64,000 nucleotides of DNA from Endozoicomonas sp. G2_2 (GCF_017744135.1 NZ_JAGHQU010000010.1:40206-104205); one strand, 5' to 3'; shown: positions 1-9,411, counted from the stretch's first letter. Made by a program: numbers and translations. Notes: generated by a model not told the origin, from the letters alone.

Positions 1-570
1 GATCGCGGCATTGTCGGGCTCGACCGTACGCGCGAAGGCGAGATTCTTCTGCGTGTATTCATGCCCACCGTAGACCTGCGTGGATTCGGGCAGGTCGCGC
101 AGTTTGGCCAGCGACGCCTGCATCTGGGCGTGCGTGCCTTCGAACACGCGGCCACAGCCGGCGCGGAACAGCGCATCGCCGGCGAGCAGCGCGCCGGGCG
201 TCACGTAGGCGATATGGCCGAGCGTGTGCCCCGGTACGTCGATCACCTCGAATTCGGCATCGAGAAAGGCGAGCGAAAATTGGTCGCCTTCCGCTACCGT
301 ATCCGTGATGCCAGGAATGCGCTCGGCTTCGTCTCGTGGGCCGTAGACCGGGGCCGGATGATCGGCAAGCAGCGTATCGAGACCGCCGACATGATCGCCG
401 TGGTGATGGGTGATCAGATAAGCGCCCACGGCAAGTCCGTGATCGGAAAGATATTGCTGCACCGGGGCAGCTTCACCGGGATCGACGACCGCAACCGTGG
501 GCTCGCCCCCGTTTGCGATCACCCAGATATAATTGTCGGACAAAGCCGATAGCGCGGTGATCTCGAGCAT
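1..570 (-). CDS. gloB: Hydroxyacylglutathione hydrolase (glyoxalase II), 3' end outside window
   Basis: Glyoxalase II hydrolyses S-D-lactoylglutathione to D-lactate and glutathione in the cytoplasm, completing methylglyoxal detoxification. The translation starts MLEITALSALSDNYIW, a typical GloB beginning, and carries the metallo-beta-lactamase metal motif THHHGDH near residue 54, then a PGHT segment and a GDALF segment that supply further metal ligands. About 190 residues are visible; the C-terminal helical substrate domain lies beyond the left edge. ATG at 570 is the natural start. It is divergent from a methyltransferase and rnhA, an arrangement common in gammaproteobacteria. The identification is firm; only the missing end is unknown. 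Confidence 0.95.
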   Translation of the reverse strand, partial: MLEITALSALSDNYIWVIANGGEPTVAVVDPGEAAPVQQYLSDHGLAVGAYLITHHHGDHVGGLDTLLADHPAPVYGPRDEAERIPGITDTVAEGDQFSLAFLDAEFEVIDVPGHTLGHIAYVTPGALLAGDALFRAGCGRVFEGTHAQMQASLAKLRDLPESTQVYGGHEYTQKNLAFARTVEPDNAAI

Positions 571-605
571 CCGCGAATGTTGCCAACCGCCTGAGACAAA
601 ATCAA

Positions 606-1355
606 TTGTTTCGCTTCCTAGCTGGCAAGTACACAGAATCGACGGCGTGGCTGGCCACGCCCAGGGCGCGACTGTTCCAGCAGTACGAGCGGCGCGTGCT
701 GCAGCGGATTCTGCCGCGCATGACCGGCTACCGCTGCGTGCAGATTGGCAGCTGGGGTAACGATCGCTGTGCGCTGCAAAGCGCCGGGACCCTGTGCCAC
801 TGGCAGCTCGGTTTCGGTGACGAGAGTCCGGCGGATATTCGCTTCGATGGCCGTCATCTTCCGCTTGCCAGTGCCAGCGTCGATGCCATTGTCGTGGCCC
901 ATGGGCTGGAGCGCGTGGCCCAGCCCCATGCACTGTTGCGCGAATGTGCGCGTGTGCTCAATGCCCGCGGTCAGCTGGTGATCCTGGCATTCAATCCGCT
1001 GTCGCTGTGGGCGCTGCGTCAGGGCATGCCCTCGCACCGTCATCCGACGTTTCGTCCCTGCTCGGCGCCGCCGAGTGCTTCGCGGCTGTGCGACTGGCTG
1101 CGGTTGCTGGAATTCGAGCCCGAGCAACTCTGGCGATACGGGCTGGGGTTTCCCTTCTTCGGCGGCGCGCACGAGGTCGCGCAGGGCAGCCGCTGGGCGC
1201 GCTGCGTGGGCTGGAGTGCGCAGTCCTACGCGGTCGTGGCCCGACGCCACGTCGCCCCGCGTACGCGTATCGGCCGTCCGGTGCGGGCTCGGCACACACG
1301 GCCGGCCGCGGGCTTGGCACGACATTCCAGTGGTCGCGTAATATGCCGCCGATGA
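606..1355 (+). CDS. Class I SAM-dependent methyltransferase
   Basis: A 249-residue Methyltransf_11/UbiE-like protein. The recognisable part is the post-motif region around residues 90–140, with an acidic [10 protein letters not shown] segment, [17 protein letters not shown] and then FNPLSLW. The glycine-rich SAM loop (IGSWGN) is weak. I chose the TTG start at 606 because no in-frame ATG precedes the conserved N-terminal [10 protein letters not shown] region. Its stop overlaps the rnhA start as ATGA, so the two are translationally coupled. Homologues often sit between gloB and rnhA, but the substrate is not established; I call it only a methyltransferase. Confidence 0.85.
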   Translation: MFRFLAGKYTESTAWLATPRARLFQQYERRVLQRILPRMTGYRCVQIGSWGNDRCALQSAGTLCHWQLGFGDESPADIRFDGRHLPLASASVDAIVVAHGLERVAQPHALLRECARVLNARGQLVILAFNPLSLWALRQGMPSHRHPTFRPCSAPPSASRLCDWLRLLEFEPEQLWRYGLGFPFFGGAHEVAQGSRWARCVGWSAQSYAVVARRHVAPRTRIGRPVRARHTRPAAGLARHSSGRVICRR

Positions 1356-1789
1356 ACGAACCCGTGACCATCCATACCGACGGCGCCTGTCGCGGCAATC
1401 CCGGCCCGGGCGGCTGGGGCGCACTGCTCGAATACGACGGCAAGAAGCGCGAGCTCTATGGCGGCGAGTCGAACACCACGAACAACCGCATGGAGCTGAC
1501 CGCCGCGATCGAGGCGCTGACCGCACTCAAGCGCAGTTGCCGCGTGGAGCTTTATACCGACTCCACCTATGTGCGCCAGGGCATCATGCAGTGGATGCAC
1601 AACTGGAAGCGCAATGGCTGGAAGACCGCGGCCCGCAAGCCGGTGAAGAATGCCGATCTCTGGCGTGCCTTGGATGCCGCCTGCGAACGTCACGACATCA
1701 ACTGGCACTGGGTGAAGGGGCATAGCGGGGATGTCGGCAACGAAGCCGCCGACGCGCTCGCCAACCGCGGCATCGACGAGCGGGCCTAG
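1352..1789 (+). CDS. rnhA: Ribonuclease HI
   Basis: RNase HI cleaves the RNA strand of RNA:DNA hybrids and removes R-loops and primer RNA. From [13 protein letters not shown] the protein is 145 residues, close to the usual 150–155. The four catalytic acidic residues are visible: Asp in HTDGAC, Glu in NNRMELTA, Asp in LYTDSTYV and Asp in GNEAADALA; the KGHSG loop with the helper His is also present. An alternative ATG at 1343 would add three residues; 1352 gives the ATGA overlap with the methyltransferase. dnaQ follows 49 bp downstream, the usual divergent partner of rnhA in enterics but co-directional here. Confidence 0.96.
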   Translation: MNEPVTIHTDGACRGNPGPGGWGALLEYDGKKRELYGGESNTTNNRMELTAAIEALTALKRSCRVELYTDSTYVRQGIMQWMHNWKRNGWKTAARKPVKNADLWRALDAACERHDINWHWVKGHSGDVGNEAADALANRGIDERA

Positions 1790-1838
1790 CCGCGCCAACG
1801 CCCAACGCCGACCCACTGATCAGCAACGGACGCCACCC

Positions 1839-2564
1839 ATGCGACAGATCGTGCTCGATACCGAAACCACCGGCCTGGAACCCACGCAGGGCCATCGCAT
1901 CATCGAGGTGGGCTGCGTGGAACTGGCCAACCGCCGGCTGACCGGCAATGACCTGCATCTTTATATCCATCCGGATCGCGACATCGACCAGGGCGCGATC
2001 GACGTCCACGGCATCACGCTCGAATTTCTCGATGACAAGCCGCGTTTTGCCGAAATCGCCCAGACGCTGGCGGACTATCTGGACGGCGCCGAGCTGATCA
2101 TCCACAACGCGCCGTTCGATCTGGGCTTTCTCAACCACGAATTCCGTCAGGTGAACGCCTCACATACGGCGCTCGAAAGCCGCCAGCCGGTGATCGACAC
2201 GCTGGTCGAGGCGCGCCAGCTCTATCCCGGCCAGCGCAACAGTCTCGATGCCTTGTGCAAGCGCTTCGAGATCGACAACTCGAACCGCGAGCTGCACGGT
2301 GCGCTGCTCGACGCCCAGTTGCTCGGCGACGTCTACCTGGCGATGACCGGTGGCCAGATCGATATCGGGCTCGCCGGCGACGACAACGCCGAAAGCGGCG
2401 CGCTTGCAACCGCCGATCTCGCGGATCATCTCGCGCGCGCCGGCCGGCGTCCGCGGGTCATGCGCGCCAGCGAAGCGGAGCGGACGGCCCACGCGGCGTA
2501 TCTGGAGATGCTCGCCGACGCTTCGGGCGGGCGCTGTCTCTGGCAGAGCCTCGACGACGCCTGA
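1839..2564 (+). CDS. dnaQ: DNA polymerase III epsilon subunit (3'-5' proofreading exonuclease)
   Basis: This is the proofreading exonuclease of the replicative polymerase core. The protein is 241 residues from MRQIVLDTETTGLE, close to E. coli DnaQ at 243. The DEDDh exonuclease motifs are intact: DTETTG (Exo I), HNAPFDLGFLNHE (Exo II) and HGALLDAQLLGDVY (Exo III). The C-terminal part (about residues 185–241) is the weakly conserved tail that contacts the alpha subunit. ATG at 1839 was chosen over upstream in-frame codons because the exonuclease fold starts at once. It is convergent with the antiporter cluster. Confidence 0.96.
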   Translation: MRQIVLDTETTGLEPTQGHRIIEVGCVELANRRLTGNDLHLYIHPDRDIDQGAIDVHGITLEFLDDKPRFAEIAQTLADYLDGAELIIHNAPFDLGFLNHEFRQVNASHTALESRQPVIDTLVEARQLYPGQRNSLDALCKRFEIDNSNRELHGALLDAQLLGDVYLAMTGGQIDIGLAGDDNAESGALATADLADHLARAGRRPRVMRASEAERTAHAAYLEMLADASGGRCLWQSLDDA

Positions 2565-2613
2565 ACCCGGCGCGCACTTACTGCTCTTTCGGCGGCCCGG
2601 TTACAGCGTTGTT

Positions 2614-4305
2614 CTAGTAGTAAATAACCAGATAGACCGCCAGCAGCACCGCCACCCATAACACCATCCAGCCGGTGCTCCAGGTGCGCGACATCACGCC
2701 CCGCGCGTCATAGCGCAGACGCAGCCGGCCCATGCCGGTCTCCGACAGGCTGCTCAACCCGCCGCCGAGCTTTGCAACACTTGCGTGGTAGACGCGTTCG
2801 GCCACATAGCCGAAACGCGGCAGCAGCATGCGATAAACCCAGTCCGTATCCAGATGCACGGCGCGCTTCGGGCGCGGGTAGAGGCCCGCGCGCCAGGCCA
2901 GCCAGAAGGCGAGCGCGGAAAACGCGAGCAGCTGCAGCTGGGTGATGATATGGCTGGCCGTGTACGGGTTGTAGTCCACCGGATAGGGCAGGATCGAATA
3001 CAGCAGCCCGGGCACGAGGCCGAGCGCGATGCAGGCGGCCGCGGTCAGCCCCATGGCGATCCGCATGTTGAGCGGCGGCTCCTCGCACTCGATCTGATCG
3101 TTGGGGGCAAAGAACGCGAAATAGGGGATCTTGATGCCGACATACAGCAGGGCGCCGGCCGAGGCGGCGGTGAGCGTCACCCATGTGCCGGCCCAGTGCT
3201 CGTGCGCGACCGCCGCGAGAATGAGCGATTTGCTCACGAAGCCCGCCATTAGCGGGAACGCGCTAATCGACGCGGCGCCGATCACGCAGAAGGCGGCTGT
3301 CCAGGGCATCTGCCGCGCGAGACCGCCCAGTTCGGTCGCGCGCACATGGCCGGTCTGGCGCAGTACCGCGCCGATGGTCATGAACAGCAGCGCCTTGTAG
3401 AGGATATGGGTCACGGCATGGGCCGCCGCGCCGTTGATCGCCAGCTCCGTGCCGATGCCCACCGCCACCACCATGAAGCCGAGCTGCACGTTCAGGCTGT
3501 AGGACAGTACCCGGCGCAGGTCGTTGGCGAGCATGGCGTAGATGATGGGGAATATCGTCATCACCGCGCCGATCGGGATCAGCAGATCGGTGCCGGCGTA
3601 GCCGCGCGCCAGCGCATAGATCGCCATCTTGGTGGTGAAGGCGGACAGCACCACGGTGCCGGTCGGGCTGGCCGAGGGATAAGCGTCCTGCAGCCAGTTG
3701 TGCAGCAGCGGGAACGCGGCCTTGATGCCGAAGGCAAGCAGGATCAGCCAGCTGCCGGGCGCGTCGAGGCCGAGATGCCCGAAGGTCAGATCCCCGGTCG
3801 CGTGGATATAGATCGCCGCACCGCCCATCAGGAACAGTCCAGACCCGATCTGCACCAGCAGATAACGGCGCGCCACGATCATCGCGTCGCGCAGGCCGCG
3901 GATGACCAGCAGCAGGGCGGAGGCGATCGCGGTGACCTCCCAGAACATGAACAGCGTGATCAGATCGCCGGCCAGCACCGCGCCGAGTGCAGAGCCGGCA
4001 TAGATCAGCGCAGCCGCGGGTTCGAGGCGGCTGTGCGTATGCCACATGTAGAGGCCGGACAGAAACGCGGCCACGTTGAAGATCACCCCGAAGGTGAACG
4101 CGAGCCCGTCCACGCGCAACGGCGTGAGCGTGTACTGCAGCAGCGTCATTTCGGTGGTGGTGCCGAGCGGGATCTGCCACAGCCAGGCGAGGCTCGCGAT
4201 CGGCGCGCCCAGCAATACCGCCATGCGCAGGCGATACGGCAACAGCGGGATCACGCAGCCTGCGACGATCAGCAGCATGCCGGGATTGTTCAGCCACACG
4301 GGCAT
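2614..4305 (-). CDS. D-type antiporter subunit 3 (MrpD/NuoN-like)
   Basis: A 563-residue polytopic membrane protein of the proton-translocating subunit family shared by complex I (NuoL/M/N) and Mrp antiporters. Ion-path residues are retained: a TM5 Glu in FMFWEV, a TM7 Lys in FGIKAAFPLLHNWL, and a TM8 Lys in SAFTTKMAIYAL. After about residue 470 it has an extra amphipathic stretch and a final TM helix, unlike the shorter D1 and D2 paralogues, so it is closer in length to an MrpA N-terminal half or NuoL. A strong GGGGGAG ribosome site precedes the ATG. It is the last gene of the minus-strand cluster, separated from the small membrane gene by 211 bp with no other recognisable feature. Confidence 0.85.
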   Translation of the reverse strand: MPVWLNNPGMLLIVAGCVIPLLPYRLRMAVLLGAPIASLAWLWQIPLGTTTEMTLLQYTLTPLRVDGLAFTFGVIFNVAAFLSGLYMWHTHSRLEPAAALIYAGSALGAVLAGDLITLFMFWEVTAIASALLLVIRGLRDAMIVARRYLLVQIGSGLFLMGGAAIYIHATGDLTFGHLGLDAPGSWLILLAFGIKAAFPLLHNWLQDAYPSASPTGTVVLSAFTTKMAIYALARGYAGTDLLIPIGAVMTIFPIIYAMLANDLRRVLSYSLNVQLGFMVVAVGIGTELAINGAAAHAVTHILYKALLFMTIGAVLRQTGHVRATELGGLARQMPWTAAFCVIGAASISAFPLMAGFVSKSLILAAVAHEHWAGTWVTLTAASAGALLYVGIKIPYFAFFAPNDQIECEEPPLNMRIAMGLTAAACIALGLVPGLLYSILPYPVDYNPYTASHIITQLQLLAFSALAFWLAWRAGLYPRPKRAVHLDTDWVYRMLLPRFGYVAERVYHASVAKLGGGLSSLSETGMGRLRLRYDARGVMSRTWSTGWMVLWVAVLLAVYLVIYY

Positions 4306-4516
4306 TACAGGCTCCCCCGTCCGATCGTCTCGGCGCCGGTCATGGCGCCGTGCTTGCCTCGTCGCCCCGCGGCCGGGATGACTTGGCGAGCGCGTACGCG
4401 CGCCAGCCCGGGTGCGGGTGCAAGCCGCGCAGGCGTAAAGCGCGCATCAGCCCCGGCAACGGCCGCCGGCGCGAAACGGTGCCGGCAAGGGCGCGTAATT
4501 GCGGTTCGCAGACGCT

Positions 4517-4780
4517 TCACGTGCGGTGCTCGTAATAGTCTTCGGAGCGGATGATGACCCGCCGTACCACGATCGCCACCAGGACCAGCACACAGCCGGT
4601 CACGAAGGCGAGCAGGGCGTGAAACCCCGGAATCTCGGTAAAACCGAATTCGCCGTGTGGATGTATGAACAGGCTCGGCACGAGCGTGAGCGCACACAGC
4701 ACATACAGCAGCCGCGCCGAACGCAGGCGTGCGAGAGTGCTGGGCCGTCGGTATTTCTGTGGGTTGCGTTCGATCAGCAT
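4517..4780 (-). CDS. Small two-TM membrane protein of the antiporter cluster
   Basis: An 87-residue protein starting MLIERNPQKYRR, with a basic N-terminal end and two hydrophobic helices at about residues 23–40 and 49–71, followed by a charged tail ending EDYYEHRT. I selected ATG 4780 because GAGGT stands about 5 bases upstream and it begins 13 bases after the stop of D-type subunit 2; an upstream in-frame start would overlap that gene. I do not recognise its family. Its position between two D-type subunits suggests an accessory subunit of the antiporter complex, but that is inferred from context alone. Confidence 0.65.
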   Translation of the reverse strand: MLIERNPQKYRRPSTLARLRSARLLYVLCALTLVPSLFIHPHGEFGFTEIPGFHALLAFVTGCVLVLVAIVVRRVIIRSEDYYEHRT

Positions 4781-4793
4781 CGGTGACCTCACG

Positions 4794-6254
4794 TTATTGC
4801 GGCGCCCAGGGCGCAAGCAGTTGCAAGAACGGCAGCGGATACAGGAACCAGACGATCGACCCCGCGGCCGTGATCGACAGCGGAATCACGCAGGCCCAGG
4901 GCGCTTCCTGCCAGCGGCGCGGCGTATCCGGTCGCGGGTTGTGGAAGAAGGCGCGCGTCGGAATCTCGAGCAGGTAGACGATATTGAGCAGCGAACTGAT
5001 CGCAAGCACCACGATGAGCGCGCTCTGGCCGGCGTCGGCCGCGCCTTCCATGAGATACCACTTGCTCCAGATGCCGCCCATGGGCGGGATGCCGACCAGC
5101 GACAGCGAAGCGATAAAGAATGCCGAGAAGGTGATCGGCATCGCATAGCCGAGGCCGTCGAGTTCGCTGACGTATTTGCGATGCGTCGCGGTGTAGATGG
5201 CGCCGGCACAGAAGAACAGAGTGATCTTGGCAAAGGCATGCATGGCGATATGCATGCCGCCGCCGAGAATGCCGAGGCTGGACGCCATGGTCGCGCCCAG
5301 CACGATATACGACAGCTGGCTGACGGTTGAATAGGCCAGTCGTGCCTTGAGGTTGTCGCGCGTCATCGCGATCAGCGACGCACCGAGCACCGTGACCGCC
5401 GCGACCCACATCATCAGCTGCGAGGCGCCCGTCTCGGCGAGGTAATCGACGCCGAAGACGTACACGGTGAGCTTGAGCACGATAAACACGCCGGCCTTAA
5501 CCACCGCCACCGCGTGCAACAGCGCCGACACCGGCGTGGGCGCGACCATCGCCGCGGGTAGCCAGCGGTGAAACGGCATCAGCGCGGCCTTGCCCGTACC
5601 GTAGAGGAACAGCACATAGAGCGCACCGGCGCCGAGCACGCTCAGACCGGCGTTCCCGAACAGGCCGCCGGCCGTGAACGTGATGCTGCCGCTGACCAGA
5701 TAGGTGATGATAATCGCCGGCAGGAAGAAACCGATCGACGTCGTCAGCAGGATGCCCAGATAGACCCGGCCGCCGTTGCGTGACTCGGTATCGCCGTGAT
5801 GGGTCACCAGCGGGTAGGTCGAGAGCGTGAGCATCTCGTAGAAGATAAACAGCGTCAGCAGGTTGCCCGCGAACGCGATACCGATTGCCGCCGAGATGGC
5901 GAGCGCGAAACACACGAAGAACCGGGTCTGGGCGTGCTCCTCGTTGCCGCGCATGTAGCCGGCCGCATAGAGGGTGGTCAGCGACCACAGCCCGGACGCG
6001 ACAAGCGCGAACAGCAGCCCGAGCGGTTCGAGGGTGAAGGTCAGCCCGATCCCGGGCAGCACTTCGAGCAGGGTCACGCTCGGTCGCGCACCGGCCGTCA
6101 CCGGGCCGATGAAACTGGCCACGCCCGCGAACAGTGCGATGGACGTGGCGATGCTCACGGTCTCGCGCAGGTTCGGCCACCGGCCGCTCGCCGCGACCGC
6201 GAGGCTCATCACGGCCGGGAAGCCGACCAGCAGCGCCAGCCAGATCTCGTTCAT
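4794..6254 (-). CDS. D-type antiporter subunit 2 (MrpD-like)
   Basis: A 486-residue polytopic membrane protein of the MrpD/NuoL-M-N family. The conserved ion-translocation residues are visible: Glu in LFIFYEMLTLSTYP (TM5), Lys in GTGKAALMPFHRWLP (TM7) and Lys in AVVKAGVFIVLKL (TM8). It overlaps the preceding D1 gene by four bases (ATGA), so both are probably made in fixed ratio. The HRWLPAAMVAPTPVSALLHA segment is the classic family signature. It is a paralogue, not a fragment, of the neighbouring D subunits. Whether it replaces the missing MrpA N-terminal half is not decidable from sequence alone. Confidence 0.88.
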   Translation of the reverse strand: MNEIWLALLVGFPAVMSLAVAASGRWPNLRETVSIATSIALFAGVASFIGPVTAGARPSVTLLEVLPGIGLTFTLEPLGLLFALVASGLWSLTTLYAAGYMRGNEEHAQTRFFVCFALAISAAIGIAFAGNLLTLFIFYEMLTLSTYPLVTHHGDTESRNGGRVYLGILLTTSIGFFLPAIIITYLVSGSITFTAGGLFGNAGLSVLGAGALYVLFLYGTGKAALMPFHRWLPAAMVAPTPVSALLHAVAVVKAGVFIVLKLTVYVFGVDYLAETGASQLMMWVAAVTVLGASLIAMTRDNLKARLAYSTVSQLSYIVLGATMASSLGILGGGMHIAMHAFAKITLFFCAGAIYTATHRKYVSELDGLGYAMPITFSAFFIASLSLVGIPPMGGIWSKWYLMEGAADAGQSALIVVLAISSLLNIVYLLEIPTRAFFHNPRPDTPRRWQEAPWACVIPLSITAAGSIVWFLYPLPFLQLLAPWAPQ

Positions 6255-7741
6255 GCGCCACCTCCGAGCAGGGCGGTGGCCGCTCGTTCGGCCGCGCCGA
6301 CCAGCGGCGTGGCATGAACGCCGATTGCGATGTTGGCCAGCACCAGTGTCCAGGTCGCGACGAGCATGATCGGCGGCGCCTCGCCGGGTACTGCCTGGCC
6401 TTCGGTGCGTTCACGGAAATACAGCGATTCGACCACCCGCCCGATATAGATTAGTGCCATCAGCGAACTCACGAGAATGGCCACGGCCAGCCAGTAATGG
6501 CCCGGTTCGATGACCGCCTCGAGCAGCACCCACTTGCTGATGAAACCGCCGGTCGCCGGAACGCCGATCAGCGACAGCCCGGCGAGCACGAACGCCGCCG
6601 AAGTCCACGGCATGTGCTTGCCGAGCCCGGCGATATCGTTGAGCGAGATCGTGCGCAGGCGCCAGAACAGCGCACCGGCGGCCATGAACAGCGCGCCCTT
6701 GATAATGCCGTGGTTGACCATGTGGGTCACTGAGGCCGTGATCCCGGCCGAACTGGCAAGCGCGAAGCCCATCACGATGTAGCCGATCTGCGCGATGCTC
6801 GACCAGGCCAGCAGGCGCTTCAGGTCTGTCTGGAAAATGGCCGCCATGGAGCCCGACAGCATGGCGACCACGGCGAGTACCATCAGCACTTCGCCCAGCG
6901 GCAGCTCGTCGAAGGCATAGGCCGCGCCGAATACCGTGAACAGGAAGCGCATCAGCGCATACACCGCCACCTTGGTCGCCGTGGCGGCGATGAAGGCGCT
7001 CACGCTCGACGGCGCATAGGTGTAGGCGTTGGGCAGCCACACATGCAGCGGGAAGAGAGCGAACTTCAGGCTCGCCCCGACCACGATGAAGGCCAGCCCC
7101 GCCTCGACCGTGCGGGTGTCGGCCACGGCCGGCAGGCGCTCGGCGATGTCGGCCATGTTGAGGCTGCCGGTCATCATGTAGAGAAAGCCGATGCCGATCA
7201 GCATGAAGGTGCCGCCGATCGTGCCCATGATCAGATACTGGAACGCCGACAGCAGCGCACGCCGCTTGGCGCCCATGGCGATCAGCCCGTAGGACGATAG
7301 CGATGAGATCTCGAGAAATACGAACAGATTGAACGCATCGCCCGTGACCGTGATGCCCGCCAGGCCGCACAGACACAGGAGCATGGCCGCATAGAACAGA
7401 TACGCACGCTCGCGCGCGATCTCCGCGGCCACGCTGGCCTTGGCGTAGAGGCTGCAGATCGCGCCGATACCGGTAACCAGCAACAGAACCACGGTATTGA
7501 AGCTGTCGAGCACGAGCTCGATGCCGAAGGGCGGCGGCCAGCCGCCCATGGCGTAGCTGATCGGTCCGCCGATCTTGACCTGCACGAACAGCAGGAACGC
7601 CAGCCCGAAACAGGCCCAGGCGGTGATCAGGTAGACGAACCAGGCCAGCGCGGCGCGATGCAGCAGCACGCACATAGGCGCCGCCAGCAGCGGCAGCACG
7701 ATAACCAGCGCCGGCATCTGGGCAAAGAACTGCTCGATCAA
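6251..7741 (-). CDS. mrpD: Monovalent cation/proton antiporter subunit D
   Basis: A 496-residue MrpD/MnhD protein, the main proton-channel-like subunit of the multisubunit Na+(K+)/H+ antiporter in the inner membrane. The TM5 Glu (LFVFLEISSLSSYGL), TM7 Lys (ASLKFALFPLHVWLP) and TM8 Lys (ATATKVAVYALM) are in place. Start and stop overlap the mrpC stop and the D2 start by four bases each. Of the three D-type subunits in the cluster this one is nearest to canonical MrpD in length and in its position directly after mrpC. Confidence 0.93.
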   Translation of the reverse strand: MIEQFFAQMPALVIVLPLLAAPMCVLLHRAALAWFVYLITAWACFGLAFLLFVQVKIGGPISYAMGGWPPPFGIELVLDSFNTVVLLLVTGIGAICSLYAKASVAAEIARERAYLFYAAMLLCLCGLAGITVTGDAFNLFVFLEISSLSSYGLIAMGAKRRALLSAFQYLIMGTIGGTFMLIGIGFLYMMTGSLNMADIAERLPAVADTRTVEAGLAFIVVGASLKFALFPLHVWLPNAYTYAPSSVSAFIAATATKVAVYALMRFLFTVFGAAYAFDELPLGEVLMVLAVVAMLSGSMAAIFQTDLKRLLAWSSIAQIGYIVMGFALASSAGITASVTHMVNHGIIKGALFMAAGALFWRLRTISLNDIAGLGKHMPWTSAAFVLAGLSLIGVPATGGFISKWVLLEAVIEPGHYWLAVAILVSSLMALIYIGRVVESLYFRERTEGQAVPGEAPPIMLVATWTLVLANIAIGVHATPLVGAAERAATALLGGGA

Positions 7742-8280
7742 GACCGCGGCTCCTTGTCTTCGTTGTCGGCCGCGCGCTGTTCGGGCGAGCGCGGGTCTTC
7801 ACTGCCGTCGTCGTATTCCTCATCGGCCTCGGCTTCGGCGTGGCGCGCGTCGGCACGCGCCTTGCGCTGCGCCTCGGTTTCGCTTTCGGCTTCCTGCGTT
7901 TCGAAGTCCGCGGCGAGCACGTCGTCCTCCTCGATGCTGCCGTAGGCCTCGTTGATGCGTACCACCAGCGCCAGGCCGAGCGCGGTCGTGGATACGCCGA
8001 CCACGATCGCGGTCAGAATCAGGACATGGGGCAGCGGGTGGGCGTAGAGCACGTCTTCACTGCCGGGCCCGTGCATGAGAATCGGCGCGGTCGAACCCGC
8101 GATCTTGCCCATGCTGATGTAGAACACGAACACCGCGGTCTGGAACAGGTTCAGCCCGATCAGTTTCTTGACCAGGTTGTCGTGCGAGATGACGGTGTAG
8201 AAACCGATCATCATCAGCACGATCACGACCCAGTAGTTGAACAGGCCGAAGAAGTTGTCGGCAATCTCGGCCATGCTCAC
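7738..8280 (-). CDS. mrpC: Antiporter subunit C with long acidic tail
   Basis: MrpC/MnhC is a NuoK-like three-TM subunit. Residues 1–115 match that fold, with helices around 12–30, 38–57 and 85–108 and the typical HPLPHVLILTAIVVG segment. The protein is 180 residues, while the family is usually about 110–125; the extra 60 or so residues are cytoplasmic, rich in Glu, Asp, Ala and Arg, and probably helical or disordered. The tail stays in frame to the natural stop and the gene still overlaps mrpD by four bases, so it is not a frameshift artefact. Confidence 0.92.
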   Translation of the reverse strand: MSMAEIADNFFGLFNYWVVIVLMMIGFYTVISHDNLVKKLIGLNLFQTAVFVFYISMGKIAGSTAPILMHGPGSEDVLYAHPLPHVLILTAIVVGVSTTALGLALVVRINEAYGSIEEDDVLAADFETQEAESETEAQRKARADARHAEAEADEEYDDGSEDPRSPEQRAADNEDKEPRS

Positions 8281-8714
8281 GTCTCGTGCTCGTTCGTGCG
8301 CCGGCCGCGACCCGCGAAGACGTAGAAGATCGAGGTGATCGTCGATACCACCGTCAGGCCAACGCCGAATTCGACCAGCAGCAGCCCGTAATGCTGACCG
8401 TGAATCGCATCATGGGCGAGGTAGTCGTAATCCAGGAAATTCCCGCCCTGGAGCATGGCGTACACGCCGGTGCCGGCGAACAGCAGCACACCGAGTGCGG
8501 CAGTGATGCGCAGCACGTCGGGCGACACCGCGCGTCGTGCCTCGGCCAGCCCGAAGATCAGGGCATAGAGAATGATGGCCGCAGCGAACACCACGCCGGC
8601 CTGGAAGCCGCCGCCCGGGCTGTAGTCGCCGTGGAACTGCACGTACAGGGCGAAGATGATGATCGGGGCGATCAACAGTTTGGTGATCACCCGAAGAACG
8701 GTATGTTCACGCAT
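8277..8714 (-). CDS. mrpB: Antiporter subunit B
   Basis: A 145-residue MrpB/MnhB-type subunit with four predicted TM helices. The motif FHGDYSPGGGFQAG near residues 26–39 is diagnostic, as is the later LVEFGVGLTV segment. ATG 8714 (MREHTVLRVITK) is preferred over a longer upstream reading because it overlaps the stop of the DUF4040 gene as TGATG and matches family length. The stop overlaps the mrpC start. Confidence 0.93.
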   Translation of the reverse strand: MREHTVLRVITKLLIAPIIIFALYVQFHGDYSPGGGFQAGVVFAAAIILYALIFGLAEARRAVSPDVLRITAALGVLLFAGTGVYAMLQGGNFLDYDYLAHDAIHGQHYGLLLVEFGVGLTVVSTITSIFYVFAGRGRRTNEHET

Positions 8715-9280
8715 CAGCGATCCGACTCCTTGTGCTTGTCGGGGCGGCGCCACGCCACGCCCAGCAGCATGAGCACACCGATGCCGGCCGTGAGGATCAC
8801 CGTCACCTCACCGAGCGTGTCGTAACCGCGGTAGCTGCCGAGCACGGCCGTCACCGTGTTCGGGACGTCGATCTCTTCATTCACGGTGGAGAGATAGCGC
8901 TCGCGCAGCGGATGATCCTGCACCGGCGTGTTGCGATCGCCGAAATGCGGCATGTCGAGGCTGGCATAGAACAGGGCCGCGCCGGTAAGCACCGTCACGA
9001 CGAGGCCGATGACCGTGCGCGAACGCGCGACCGGTTTCTCCCGTGCCCGGGTGAGGCCGAAGGTCGCCAGAAACAGCACCGTGGTCACGCCGGCGCCGAC
9101 CGCGGCTTCGGTCAGCGCCACGTCGACAGCGTCCAGCAGCGTGAACAGGCTCGCCGACAGCAGGCTGTAGAGCCCGGTGAGCATGGCCACCGGAAACAGG
9201 TTGCGCAGACGTGCGATTGCCAGCCCCGTAATGGCCATGAGGCTCAGCAGCACGATGTTGAGCACGATATCCGTGGTCAC
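8714..9280 (-). CDS. DUF4040/MbhE-type antiporter subunit (MrpA C-terminal equivalent)
   Basis: A 188-residue membrane protein. Its first 80 residues resemble the MbhD/DUF4040 module (SLLSASLFTLLDAVDVALTE, with the conserved acidic residues). The remainder resembles MbhE, with a periplasmic loop and a final helix with GYDTLGEVTVI. In canonical Mrp these modules are the C-terminal part of MrpA; here they form a separate small protein, as in membrane-bound hydrogenase. It begins with GTG, preceded by AAAGGAT. It is 177 bp from mrpG, the largest gap inside the E-to-D part of the cluster, and that gap contains a perfect hairpin. Confidence 0.87.
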   Translation of the reverse strand: MTTDIVLNIVLLSLMAITGLAIARLRNLFPVAMLTGLYSLLSASLFTLLDAVDVALTEAAVGAGVTTVLFLATFGLTRAREKPVARSRTVIGLVVTVLTGAALFYASLDMPHFGDRNTPVQDHPLRERYLSTVNEEIDVPNTVTAVLGSYRGYDTLGEVTVILTAGIGVLMLLGVAWRRPDKHKESDR

Positions 9281-9411
9281 GGGGCGATCCTTTCGATATG
9301 GGGCCGCGGCACGGCGACCGGGTGGATCGCGCGGCGCCGGAACGGGTCTTTCATGCTACACGAGCGAGCGCTGCGCCGCGTCGCTGCATGGCGCAGGCGA
9401 TATTGACGACT

